Under the pieces are notes generated by a model. That model was given only the letters and a program-made list of their open reading frames with translations. It had not been told where the DNA came from and searched no databases. A stretch of DNA of 64,000 nucleotides, taken from Henckelia pumila (Eukaryota > Streptophyta > Magnoliopsida > Lamiales > Gesneriaceae). The DNA lies in contig NC_133123.1 in NCBI RefSeq assembly GCF_033568475.1, positions 150,861,753 to 150,925,752 on the forward strand, read 5' to 3'. Positions 11,501 through 25,200 of the stretch are shown in pieces; within the stretch, counting starts at the first letter, position 1, and each line of letters starts with the position of its first letter. The position numbers were made by a program, and so were the translations under genes.

Positions 11501-14136
11501 AACATTCAATTTTGCTCCATAGTCAAACCAATTCGACTAGTTATCCCTGATTAATTTTTTTGATATGCAAAATGATGGGAAATAACGAACTTGTGCCAAC
11601 TTGAATTCTACTATTTCTTTGAGTTTTCTGTTTCTTCACTTTAAACTAGACTTAGTTGATTATGAAATCAAAACCCATTGAAAATCAATGTTGTTCAGAA
11701 AGACAGCTAGTATTATGAGAGAACTAGCAACGACACATCAAGTAAATAAAGGAAAGAGCAAAATAGAAGTAACTACATTATTCACAGTGGAACTCACATT
11801 TCTTCAAGGCCTTTGTCAGGTGCTCTTTTGTTTCATCTGAAGATGCAACTGAAAGAAAATGACAATAAACCTGTCAGATGTAAACAGCAAAGCTTTTAAA
11901 TAAACAATTCAAAATCAAAGTCAAATAGGATGGAAACTCTTACATTTAGCTGAAATTTTTGCGAGTGACCGTCCAAGACCTGATGTGGCTGACAGTACTG
12001 GATTTAGAAACAATTGAAATAAGTCTTCCCAGTATTTTGGTGGGAATCCATGATATGGACAAAACAAATTCCAGACAAGAAAAAAAAAAAAGAGAAAGAA
12101 AAAAGAAGTCCAATGATGAACAAAAGAAATTATGGCAATGACAAACCAGAAATTGCTGGGGTAAGAACTGCATCACTAATAATCATGCAAGCCCCGAGCA
12201 AAGCCACAAATAACAGTAAATAATGGGTGCTTTTATGTTTTTCTATAGCTCTTCTAGCTTTAGAGTCCAGTTTGATCAGAGACGGAGTTTCTTCTTCATT
12301 ATCACCAATCCTGCCTGATGTTGGTATTAGACCCACCTTGGCATGTCTACAGAGTAGGGAATATAATGAAAATGGACCACCTGCAATTACCCGTGAAATT
12401 TGAGTTAAAGATGCAAAAAAAATCTGTTGAATTGTGTGAGGCCGGTGGTGTAACATGCAAAAGGCAGAACCCCTTATGTTTGACAAGAAAAGTATGCATA
12501 CAACTTATTTGTTGTACAAATCGATTATTAGCAAAGTAGAAGGGTCCTTTTTTCGACGAAGACAAGGGGATCACAGGTTATTTTACATTATACTAGTGTA
12601 TTTTCCTCTGATATACCCCCAAGGGTTGATATAATTCACCATAGATAATACCAAACTCAAAGGCTATCGAAATTGCTACCTTCTCCATCATCATCAGCTC
12701 TGAGTACAATAAAAGCATATTTCACCAAGGGAATGATGGTTAAAGTCCAGAAAATAAATGAGAATAGTTCATGTATCTCATTTTTGGATTGAATGTCCTT
12801 TGACTTTATTGATCCAAATACATATAAGGGAGCAGTACTCAAGCGACCATATACGACTCCAAGGCTTTGAAATGCCAAAAGTATTGTATGTTTCCATGTC
12901 TCTTTCTGCACATGTCAATAGCAGACAAGTTTGATATTAGTTAAAGTTCTAAAACATAGTAGCAATTTCATCATGTACATCATTTAATTAAAAAAAAAAC
13001 TATAAACATAAGCCGGATTCTCATAACCATTTATTGAAAGTGCGTTCAAACAATTCATAAGGGGTGGTGGTAATATCAAAACTCAACCATCGAGGGCCTA
13101 CTGACAGATGAGACATATACAGTATTAGAATTCCTAGTTTCCTTATGCTCAACACACATGCACATTATGCTTACCATGGGAACTTTCGAAGAACTCATGC
13201 TTCACAAAAGATGGATAATTTATCCTTATCCTTCTCAAGGGGTTGTGGCAGGGCGAGGATTGGACTACAGCTATCCCATATCAATTAAGTGGCAGGTTTG
13301 AAACCATTTATAAGGTTGACCCAATACCAACTTGTGTTGATAATGTTCATGAAATGAGGATGGATTCAAAGTAATCGCCAGTGTAGCCCCTTTTTCACAG
13401 TCCTGTTTGGAGCCTTTAGCCTTTACAACTAAAGCTAATCTAAGTTGCTAAGCCGCGCCTACATGAAACACTAAGTTTGACATTTCACAATTTAAACTCA
13501 CCTCAATAATTCAAATTTTTAGTGCCAACCCCTAATAATAATTGCTTTTTTTGGAAAAACAATCCGGTTGACCATGTATCGCAAGTAGTATCGAAGCTTT
13601 TAACAACAAAAGAACCAGTGGAGAGGATAAGGCCGCGGCTTAGGCTACGAACTAGGGGAAGCTCCAATTATCCCAATTTCAATTAATTTTTTAAACTCTT
13701 TTTCCAAGAATTAAATTATTCACATGTAACCTAGTATTTAATCCAGTAGAACACGCATTTAATCACAGAAAATACCGTTTTTTTACTTCAATCAGACTCA
13801 AAATCGATGACAAAAAGGAAATGGGCATCAAGAAAACAGATTATCACCTCCCAGAACTGAACCAAATTAAACTTAAACATGAAAGCAATTTCAACTTACT
13901 GCCTCAGTTTTCTTCATGTATAACAGCAAATCAATCACACAGTTGGCCAAGATTTTTTACACCGCATTCTAGATATATTCGAACCAAAGGTTGAATTTTT
14001 ATTACAAAAGGAAAATTCAAACAAGACAAGTAAATACCAGAAAAGGCATAGCATTCATCGAACCCAGAAAAGAGTTTGGTAAACTTACCTTAAATCCACG
14101 AGAAACCTGCATAGGACTCATCACTACACCATCCAT
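8506..14136 (-). CDS. KUP/HAK/KT family potassium transporter
   Basis: A polytopic membrane protein for K+ uptake, probably coupled to protons. Ten exons join in phase: 14089-14136, 12680-12905, 12147-12380, 11944-11997, 11798-11848, 11032-11292, 10804-10856, 10189-10309, 9840-10094, 8506-9584. The product is 793 aa, the normal family length. Family landmarks in order are [131 protein letters not shown], and a soluble C-terminal domain ending [14 protein letters not shown]. The start at 14136 follows an in-frame stop; a second ATG lies five codons on. Two conserved spots deviate: the usual GVVYGD reads GVVYGR and the usual GDGVLTPAIS reads [10 protein letters not shown]. The subgroup within the family was not settled. 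Confidence 0.93.
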
Positions 14137-15436
14137 TGTTCAAATCATCAAAAAAAAAAAAGGAAAAAAGAAAAAAAAAATGGGTTTGATCCCAAAATAC
14201 CCAAGAGAACTGTGGAGAGAGAGGATTCAGTTCAAGAATCACTGTGCAAATGGGACAAAAATGTAGCCTCCAGGCATCCTAGGAATTTCAGGCGAACTAA
14301 CTAAAGGTTAACAACTTTTTGGTTGTTGCATATTTGACAAATGTCACATCTATACATGTTTTTAAACTTGCATGCAAAAGGAACTTAATAGGGGAGGCGA
14401 AACTCGAAAGAAAATTGAACTGATTGGGACCCCATTATTTATTAGTCTCAATTATGGACCAGCTGTGGCTCCACGTTAATTACTTCCGACCAGAAGAGAA
14501 GATGTTAGCAGAGAAAATTGGGTCGTTTCGTTTGAGTGAATAATTATACATTTTTGTTTATCTTATATTTGATATGACATAATTATTTTATTCATCTATA
14601 TATAGATCGATTTATCATTTTTATGTAATATAATCTTTTATAGTCCAATCACACGAACGAAACGAAGTTGTTTTCATAAAATAAAATGAGATTAAACATA
14701 AATATAATCAATCATATATAAGAGAGCAAATAAATGATCTTATGCTTGGTTTCATATTTTTATCGAGTGGCACAAAGACCAACATAATTGATTTGGTATT
14801 ATAAAAATGAGATTGGTGGTATCCAAGATTTTATGGACAGATTATGTGCCTGTGGTTACTTTAACGGATGCGACACTTGGATTTCCGTTTAAGATGGACA
14901 ATTTTATAAAAAGAAAATACTATCACGTTGTCGGAATTCAGATGCGACCCTTCGTTTTTGGAGTAATATTCCTGTGAAACGTTTTATTGGTGAGATGATA
15001 ACTCTACCTATATTTATAATAATAAGTAATATTTTTGACATAAAATGTAATACTTTTTAATGGATAATCCATATAAAAAATTTGTCTAAAAAATGACTCA
15101 TAAAATCGTCTCATAATAGTTTTTGTCACCGAATTTCGAAAAATTCTATGTTATCTCGGGAGTTTTGAGTAGAAGTGCACTGTGTATTTTTTTTTCAAAA
15201 AAAAATAAATAAATAAAAGAGTATCGTGTTTCGTGTATTTAGATGTTTGTCTGAACATCATAATCGAAATTAAAAAAAAAGTGACATGAAATGTGTTTTT
15301 ATTCAGATGTTTCCGAAAATATTTTGTGTAAAAAAACATCGGGAATAGAACTCAAAACAAAAAAGTGATAATGAGCTCTACATGATTTGTTTTGTATTCA
15401 GATGTTTCTGCAACTATTTGTATTAAAAAAAAACAC

Positions 15437-15548
15437 TGGAAATAAAACTCTAGATATAGAGTGAGTTCGTTCTTGGATTTTCCCTTGGGAAAAAAAATCC
15501 GGAAATAAAACTCTAGATATAGAGTTCATTCATTTTTGGATTTTCCCT
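15437..15548. repeat. Two-copy direct repeat
   Basis: The units at about 15437-15486 and 15500-15548 share GGAAATAAAACTCTAGATAT and TTGGATTTTCCCT. More diverged relatives with ATTCAGATGTTTC precede them from about 15225, so the array is older than its last two units. Confidence 0.75.
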
Positions 15549-16092
15549 AGGGTCGAATAAATCCCATGGAGATGAAAATCATAATGGTTTCGATAAAAAA
15601 AAAAAATATTCGTTTATTTTCCAAACATAAATACAAACGAAAAATTACACGAAGATCTGGTCTTTGAATCGATATTAACCAAATAACAATATGTCAGAGA
15701 TAGAACTGAAAATTTTAACAAGAGGAAAACAAATTCAAAATTTCCTTAAATTGTTTAAATTTCAAAGTTTCAATGGAAAACATAAAGCATCATTTAGAAT
15801 TTTACACAAAATATTTAAAAATATTTTAAAGCTTTTATAAAAAAGTTTAATCACCACAAAATTACATAAACTGTAGATTCTTCTTTTTAAGTTATTTAAG
15901 GTCACCAGCTTTGTATTCGACTGTGATTGTAAAACATCATAATCTCAAAACCAAATAAAGTAAAAGCTCCCTGCATTAAAAAACTCAAAATGAACATAAT
16001 ACAACACATGATCCCGTTAATTATACCTTACTATCACTCATTCACCTCTATGCGACAACAAAATTATGAACCTATTGAATGTCAATGCCAAA

Positions 16093-16095
<3 letters not shown>

Positions 16096-16127
<32 letters not shown>
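16096..16127. repeat. (AT)n microsatellite
   Basis: A run of about 16 AT units just downstream of the SEC24 stop codon, probably in or near the 3' UTR. Confidence 0.9.
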
Positions 16128-16130
<3 letters not shown>

Positions 16131-16214
16131 TCTTAAAACACAAATCCACAATCTGCCAACTTCAGCTCATGTGCTTCTTCCTCTAATTCTCAAAACTTTT
16201 ATGTACGACAGTTT

Positions 16215-19200
16215 TCAAGGCATTTTAATTTGAATCTGTCGATGGATGTGTATCAGGTACTCCACATACGTCGGTCCGCTGCCTATCCTGTCTTCTACCA
16301 TGTAAGAGAAGAACGCCGCTCCTGTAAAAAGAGTGAATCTGAGTTATTTGAAGAAGAATTATGAACAGAGACATTGATATAACTATCCAAAACTGAAATA
16401 AGCGTGTGCTGAAAAAGAATTATGAACTGAGACAACTGGCAGAATCACTTATCCAATATCTAATTTTGCTCTAGTTCTTCAATTGTGTTGTGTGAAATGC
16501 AATTCAATAGATTAAAGTGCATATTGTTATTAGGCTACCATTTTGAATGTAAAGAATCGATAGGGAAAAAAAACATAGCAAAGAAACATTCTAAATGAGT
16601 GGTGAAAATTCATAGTTTTCTGATATCTCACCATATAAACTCACCCAAAGTAAACTTAATTTTACATCATTCGTCTCCTCCCTTTATTTTTTAAAGTTTT
16701 ATTTAGGTTAATGGCGATTTAATTATTTTTGAATCACTAACCTGATGGATCACCCTTTCTGCACAATCTCAAGCTGCAGGGATAAGAAAAGGAAAAATAA
16801 GGTAAAAAATAGGTGCAAGATAATGCTTTGACATGTCACAAAAATCAAAGTACTCACTGCGTTGTGACAAACTACAGCTTAAGAAATACTCTTACCGGAG
16901 ATAGGAGCATCGCTGACGCCTTATTTCATTTACTATGGCATTCACCTTCTTCGACAACGAATTGTCTTGCTGCTGCAGTACAAACTGGAAAGAAAACACA
17001 TGAACTTAACTTTGCTAATTTGTTGGGAAAAAAACAGTGAGCTATTGCATGCAATGTTATCGATGTATTCTTTGTTTTTGGTAAATGGTATTTTCGACAT
17101 TAGAAATAGGTACGAAACATGTTAGGTGGTAGAAAATGTGGGAGTATAGAACACCCACCAGCAAATAATTCCACACATTGTGAAGGATAAAATATGTGCA
17201 TTTGGGACATTGTTGTGACCTTATCTTTGGAATGTGGAAATCTCAATATGAAGAAAATTTGGAATCGAAAGTGAATGCACGCTTCCAAATTGCAAATCTT
17301 AAAGAGTTTTAGCAATGTCGTGCACAATAAAATGAGAAAGTTTCCAGGAATCACGTGAGAAAATACCTGATTGGGAATTTCCGCAACTGACGAAATGCCG
17401 AACAACTTTTGTAAAATGTTTGGCTGAACTGAATCACCAGCATAAATTAAACACTCTTCACCATTCTCAAGAAGATATACTCCCTCGTCAACAACATTTT
17501 GACCAGAAAGTGGAATAGGAGTAGGAATAATGGAATCATCTGACTCCTGACAATTTGACATCAAGATATGAAAGCAAGCACATATGTCATGACCAATAAT
17601 GACTCGTAAGTTGAATCTCTTACCTTCTCATCAAGGTCATGAATAGCTATCATTCTAGGGTATACCAATGGGATCACCAAAGGAGTAGGTAAAGGGGAAA
17701 CATAATTAATCCAGAAGGACCTATCATCAATTCTTCCATCAGAGCGTAATCCACTGCTTTTAACCAAAGCTGACAGGGCAGAAAGCAAACACATAAAATT
17801 AATGCATGCTAAATATTACCGACTAAGGAATTGAATGAGGAATCCAATAGAGGAATTAGAACAGCAAAATATGAATCAAAGTGGTAACATTGAAGCCCAA
17901 GTGAAATACATTCAACAAGCAGCTTAAGGACATGAAATATTTTTACTCTATTAAGAAAATTAGGAAGCTTAGTTTTGTTTATATGTTCTGGTAACATGAA
18001 ACATACCAAGAATGTAGAGAGGCAGCAGTTTAAGTGCTTCAGGTAAGATAAGCTGTCCAGCAGAAGATACTGTAGCACAGAACTTTCGATATGAGTATAA
18101 AATGTTGACACAAACATTTGTCGCTTGATCTCTGACTTGTGATAGAGGAGCTGAAGGAATTTCATTAGCCACTGCCAGATGAGAAAATCAGAGCAGCAGA
18201 GTCAGAATGCCATAAAACTTCAATATACAGAACAGCAAATTGAAGTGAATGCAATGCATCAACATGGATCACCTTGCTTCAATATACAAGAAAATTGGGC
18301 GTCCAAGTCAGCAGAACGGAAAAGATTACTCAGAATACTGGTGCAAGGCAAAGACAAAGTTGACACTCGGATCCTTCTTTGACCATATACCGTGGTGTAA
18401 AGAAGAGCACACTAGTCATCACAAACAATTTAGATGATCAACGATCATTCCAACAAATCATAAGGGAGAACAAAACTCACTACAAGAGATCTTTATTTTT
18501 CTGGAAACTAAAAAGAATAAAAAATCAGAAGAACTTTAACTCTACAGGTAGGAGGGATTATTGCAGTAAAGTTATACCTGAAATGCACATTCTGAGCCTT
18601 CCTGCAATTTGTCATCATGTTTTAGGGTCACCATTATTGCTTTGTCACAGTCGATCTGCAAAAAAATGAAAGAAAAAGAGTTTGTCCTGGGTCAACATAT
18701 GCTATTCAAAGTTAAAATCAAAGGATGAAGGGTTGGAACAATCAGCGTTGCCAAACCAGTGATAAAACAGTTGCAAATGCATTCTAGTTTCCAAGCTAAA
18801 TAGGACAGACCAGCCAACTTGTCGCATTTTAGTTATTTATTTCTTTGTTTATTAATATGAGAACAATGAGCCCTACATTGCATTTACCCAATATTTTTCA
18901 CACACATGTTCCACATTTGGATTATTAAACAAATCTGATTGTGCTGGGCATGCTGTCACAGATGTTAAACCCTACACTCAAAACGATATATCTTTAAAGT
19001 GACTAAACAGCTGAAAATATCTAAACAAAAATAACACCACTTATGCATGGCTAAATATTTGATTTTTTTCCTATGATTGTTACTTGGTAGTAAAAACTTA
19101 AAGAAATTTCCAGCTGCGTACTCGAAAGGCTGCATAATAAATGGGTGCACAAAAATAATAATCGAAAAGGAGATCATGAAATGTTAACATAAAATGTTCA

Positions 19201-22200
19201 GTGATCAGTTCAATAGACAATTAAATGGGTACATCAAACACTGCCCACAACTTCTATTTCTAACATTTTGAGACATGTTAAATCAGCACCAGGATCATTA
19301 CTTAAAATATATTTTGAGAGGGGGAAAGAGAGACGTACAGCAGGTAGATCGACATCTGTTGGTATGCGCTTACAGAAATTACCAGAATATTCTTGGACTT
19401 GAATACCCTACACACAATATTTTTTCCATTGTCAGCCGTCCATCATTTAGAAACTCAACAATATTTGTCATCCTTTCCGTAAATGACAAGCTTAGAACCC
19501 CAAACTAATAGATTCTCACCTGGCTGCATCTGACACGCATCACAGCCTCAAAGCCTTGTGGCCTTGTGATATTCCATCGGAGATCGTTGTAAAGCTTGGC
19601 TGGATCAGAAAGAGCTGAGAAAGGATGATAATAGTACACCTGGGGACAAAATTTCCAGTTCAAAATAAAGTCTGAAATTTAAAGAGAGAAACCTATTTTA
19701 TTCCACACAGTACATTTTTTTTAAAGTATTACAAAATTCATGCACATATCTAGCAATAATGACACAGATACAGGATCGGTAGCTCATGTAATGATATGAA
19801 TAAGAACAATACATTCATTAAATTACCTGTCCTCCAGTAGTTCTTGGAACAACTGAAAGAGAAGTTATATCAACATATGTTTGTGTGGTAATGAACAAGT
19901 CAACAGAGACCTGAAAGTGTTTAAAAAACCATAAATATAACAGACATTAAATTGAACCATAACTTAACAATGGAAGAGATTAGCTTTAGAAAATATCATG
20001 GATTACTGGGATAAAACATTCAAATGTCACCTGGTACTCTGCAAATTCGATGGCCATGGTTTTCAAACTTTTGTCTGCTGGTTGGAGTAATTTGTGAGGC
20101 TCCTAAATCCAATCCAATCACCATTTAAATTAATATAACAATTGATACGTAGATGTAACAAACTACGAGTTTTTCGTTCGCTGTTAAAGATGGAGCCAAC
20201 CCAACTGACAGACATGTCGGACAACAGACCAAATAAAAGTTTGAAGAATCAACTCGTTGTATAGTTTATACACCGTAGACCTCCAAACTTTAGCACAAAC
20301 AAGGAATTAAAAGATACACTGACAAAGAAACTGTAAATCAATCACATCTAACTACAAGGAACTTATATCTAATGCCATTTCATGAATGAACAAAATCATC
20401 TACTCTTTGCCCTAAGACTTATATTCATTATTCATTATCATTTATCAGTCAAATAATAGTGAACATCAAGTATCATAAAACCAAAGAGCCCCTAAGCCAA
20501 ATGGAATTAATATTTGCTACCTGAAGTATCCGCATAAACTATGTAAGATACAACTATCTAATTTTTAAAAAACCACAAAACGAGGTTTTATGATTACCAT
20601 TTAAAAGTCAAAGACTGAAGAAACAAGAACCAGCAGCATGTAGCATCATTCTTAGACCGTAAATTTCAACTCTGGTTCAATTTAAAATAAAATGTCAGAA
20701 ATCCCAGTGACCCTGTCTAGCAAAGCACTTTTTTATGCCTAATATCCTTGTATCCGAACTTGTTTGTAATAACTAACTATATTGCACACTGAGTGGCTGT
20801 ACTATCAAGCTTGCTGGTAATGCAAGTGAAAGTGACTCAAAATAGAACAATATCAATACATTCAGACACAATGGCATAACTACAATATCAGCTGCCATGC
20901 TTAGGAGGCTAGAGCAAAGGATGGGAGGGGAACAAAATCCCAAAAATAGAGATTATTAAAACCACGGTATTATCCTAAAAATTATAGATTATTTCATCCC
21001 TAGCAATAAAAGGCAGATAGTGTAAAATAAACACCAGCGAGTATTAACCAATTAACAAATACAACATCCACAGGATGCAAAAGTGGGGATAGAGAAAAAT
21101 TTAACACACAGAATCATTACCTTTTCTCCTGCTGATACATTAGTTCTACCCTCAGCTTCTCTAGTCGCAAGGGATCCCATGCCAATTGACGGCAAGACTG
21201 AGAATCAAGTTATTAAATAGGTCAGAGCGTGAATTATTCTATCAAAACAAGAGTCACAACTCACATGTAAAAAAAACACGCAGCACACAAAACAGTCTAA
21301 ATCAGCACGACGACTATATTCGGAGATAAAAGGTTACCAATTAGAAATGCATAGAGAAGATAAATTGTTTTCACCACTAGACTATGACAAATACAGAAAA
21401 ATCAGAATCTTTTACGCAGAAGACACAACAGTTTGGCCTCATATGGTATTTGGCTTCAAGGAGGTGCATGCACGTGTGTATATGCATATTATTTGTATGG
21501 CATATTTGTTGCTTGCCTGATTGGAAAACAAGAAGTTTGCCGCCAGTATTCTTCATCGCCAGGAAGGCAGCCTAAAGGAAAAAAAGGATTAAAACATAAT
21601 AAATTTATGTACTCGGGTCAATGATCAATTGTTGAATGCCAAGCACAAGGCGACGAGTAAATTTAATGACACCGTGTCTTTTTTTAATTAATGAAACTGT
21701 GTTTCAATTTGCTTCTAATGGATTTCGCATGAGAGAGATGCTTTGCCAGAAGTTAGTTCCATAACCTGTTTATTTTCATCCCAACTCTATTGTCTAATGA
21801 AATAAAAATAGGATGAATGTGCTCTCGATTACCATAAGTTTGCAAGCACTTTAATATGTCCCCGAATTAAATTCAATTCATTGACTGAATTATCCAGCAA
21901 GGAACTGTAAATAATATATCTAGTATCTAACTAACACATTCAAAGATGCAAGTGGCCTTGCCTTTATTGCAGCACCAAAAGCTGAATCGGCAGTTCTATT
22001 ATTCTGAAACATTGTAGGAATGCTGTCCAGCAATATCTCTAAATGTTGACGACACTGCATTCACCAATAATATATTTAATCATCTGGGATCTTTTTTAAC
22101 AATAGCAAAAGCAATAGTACCCTGGTGATGACTATCCCATATCCATTAACAAGCGCAATACAGAGCGAGTTAAGAGGTGTAAAACATAAAGACAGCATAA

Positions 22201-25200
22201 GAAATGGAATGCAAAATAATGACAGTGACGAAATCAAGTCCGAATTTTGCACATTTGGAAACCTATAGTTGAAACAAAAACAATAACAAACCTCAGAAAG
22301 TGGAACAATAACATCGCTGTGGAGAGGAGTATAGACATCTTGCACATCAGGGACTATAAGCATTAACGGCTGCAATAAAACACAACATAATATCATTGTA
22401 GCTTTCCTGAAGCAATTATCCTGCCCAAGGCATAGGTCATAAAGTGATTAACACAATAATCCTAGAGACATGCCAACATGGGTATAAAAAGCAACTAAAT
22501 GGCAAACATTGACATATACATATATTCTATAAACGAGGCAGAAGTTCAGACAATGTACTATTGACAAGACAATATGCTCCATCTACAAAAGAGTACTGAT
22601 AGCTCTGCGGCTAACCTGCTGCAAAGCACGTTTTAGGTTGTAAAAGTGGATGGTGGAGTCAAATGTAGCGATGCCCACCATTGTTCGCGGACCCTCCTGA
22701 AAAGAAAAGACTCGAATCAGCAAACTAGCAGAGTTTTCTCTCCCACTCAGCCATGTCAAAAAACAACAAACCCCATTCCATTTGTGTTCGGTATACACTC
22801 TCAAAAGATCAATTTCAAGAAAATATTCGAAACCAAAGCAGCTTTAATTGAAAAACGATGGGACAATTTAGTCTGTATCTTGATGTACAGTTATCAAGGT
22901 TTTAGATAAAGAAACCAAGCATGGACTCACCGGAAGATCGGCTATAACTTGGTTTATAGCACTGCACGCTGCCGCGGTGGCGCCGGTTTGTATGGCATTC
23001 ATGGAAACATCAATAAGGAAGAAAAATACTGCAGGCATAGGATCCCGGACCTGAAATTTCATGAGCACAAGCATCAGTGTCACAGAACACAGGAAGCTTG
23101 CTTAAAATAACTAGACCATGAGCCAAGAAGTGAAACTTAGAAACCCTCTTTTTTGGAATGACTGTCAATAAAAACATTAAATCCTTCAGAAGGATGAAAA
23201 ACTTTTATGGGCACTTCTGCAAGATCATTTATTGAGAACAATATATTATTTACAAGTTACAACGTAAAATTTTGAGATAATTAATTTTGGAGAAGCAACA
23301 AAATCCCTATAATTTATGGGCACTTCGCCTATGTACGACTCAACTTGATCAAAAGTTCTACCTTGATATTTTAATATCAATAACTTTCATCACCAATCAA
23401 ATCCCCAGTCAGATCCAAATCCAGTTCTGATGTATTACTAACCATGTATTCTTTAGAAGCAACAAAATCAACAGTTCCTCTGCATAGCTCGGGCCTTTCA
23501 TCCGCATCTCTACGCCGCCCATCAGGGCCTAAGTTGCAGTGATAGTCACGTGGAGTTTCATCCGTAAAACCTGGTTAAAAAGTGAAAAACAAAAGTAAAA
23601 AAATAGGAATCAAGTGGCATTAGCTGAAATAAAAACTTCACGAAATGACATATGAAGAAGTGATTAGCAAGAATAAATTTTTAGGACTAAGGATTTGTAT
23701 TTTACAAAGCTGGACCCATCTGCGTCACCTACACCCCCCCCCCCCCAAAAAAAAAAAACAAACAAAGGCTTCACACAGACATCAATTCAATGAAGTAACA
23801 TAATGTACCTACCCAGTAAAATGAGAACCCACTAACGAGAAAAAAAGTAGCGTGCATGAAACAGATTATCTTACCACAGAAGTTGCAAATGAAACGTCTG
23901 CCCTGATCGATAAACTTCATAAAAGGATTGATGTACCCTTTGCAACGAGAACATCGAACTGGACCATTTTCCCCAAAATCAACCACCTGCAGGACATGTG
24001 AAATAAGACATAAAAGCGCTAACAAGTTTATACAGTTATCTTAAAGAGATGTCAAATCTGGCAAATCAATCAATTAAAACTGGGGCAATCAACTTGGAAA
24101 CATCATTAGATCCAAGTTTATTTCAATAGTAGTTGGGTTCAAGTTCGCATTAAAACCCACCCAACCGAAAAATTTTATTCATAAGATTATACTAGATCAG
24201 AACTATGATTATCATGTTTCTCAGATTTCAGGTTGAAATGAGGTTAAGAAAAATGCTAAGCAAAAACAAGCCAACAATATAGATTATAGGGTCATCTAAA
24301 CAAGCCAGCATCCTGATTCTTAACCGCAATCCTGTTTTTCAAAGAAAAAACAAAGATCAAGATTAATTGGTTCATACAGAAAATTTTGATGCTATATCTT
24401 GTGAAGAGCATCTAGAAACTTCAGCACTTGTATACCAAATTAGCTTAGTCATCTAGAATCCCAAAATTATCTTTTCTGGTGAAATTCTTGAGAACTTAAG
24501 CAAGGTACCTTCATAATTTGCCAACAGAACAGAATGAATCAAAACATAAAAAGCCATAATGTTTCACATTACTTGGATAGCCTCCTCCGATGGATGCGGA
24601 AGAGCTAAAGGCTGGACCAACAAAGCCAACTGCATCGCAGAAGTTGACAAAAGATCTACAGTGCACGGTATCTAATAAAATAAACACGGTACCTTCAGTT
24701 AGTCACAATTGCATGCTTACGAACAAAATCACGGCTAAATACCCCATAATAAAGTAAAAAAAATTGAAAATGATAATAACAGGTAGGCATTAGTTGCTAA
24801 AGCCTTTATTTTTCTATATAGCAAAACTAGGTTTTAAACCTGATTTATCGTAGACCTCATGTAGCGGGGACTGCAGTTCCCGGTGTCCTTGACTATATAG
24901 TCACTTGTTGCAGGCTTGACAAAAAGACAAAACAAATAATCAGGGGGAAAAGTAACCTCACGACCTCAATTTACATTTTGAACAGATCATATCAACTTGC
25001 ATATAATACTAGAGAGAAACTAAGCATACCATAAAAGATTCAATAGAAAAAACCATGAACATAAAATCATACAAAATAAATTAATTTTCTACTCGCTGGA
25101 ATATGGCTTATTACCGGAGGAGGGTTTGCCTGATTACCCTGACGGGTCTCATGCAGAATTACAGCTGAACTTGAAGTTAGCCGGGGAATTTGATTGGGAT

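Larger units (their letters stand above)
14137..16214. other. Intergenic region between transporter and SEC24 genes
   Basis: The first about 100 bases are the A-rich 5' UTR of the transporter on the minus strand. The rest is AT-rich DNA with no gene: a degraded dispersed repeat near 15010-15130, a set of direct repeats at about 15225-15548, and an AT microsatellite at 16096-16127. Confidence 0.6.

Noticed and set aside
23731-23760. C-run followed by an A-run
   Set aside because: It lies in a SEC24 intron. It looks like a homopolymer tract, possibly with sequencing error in its length, and has no evident function.
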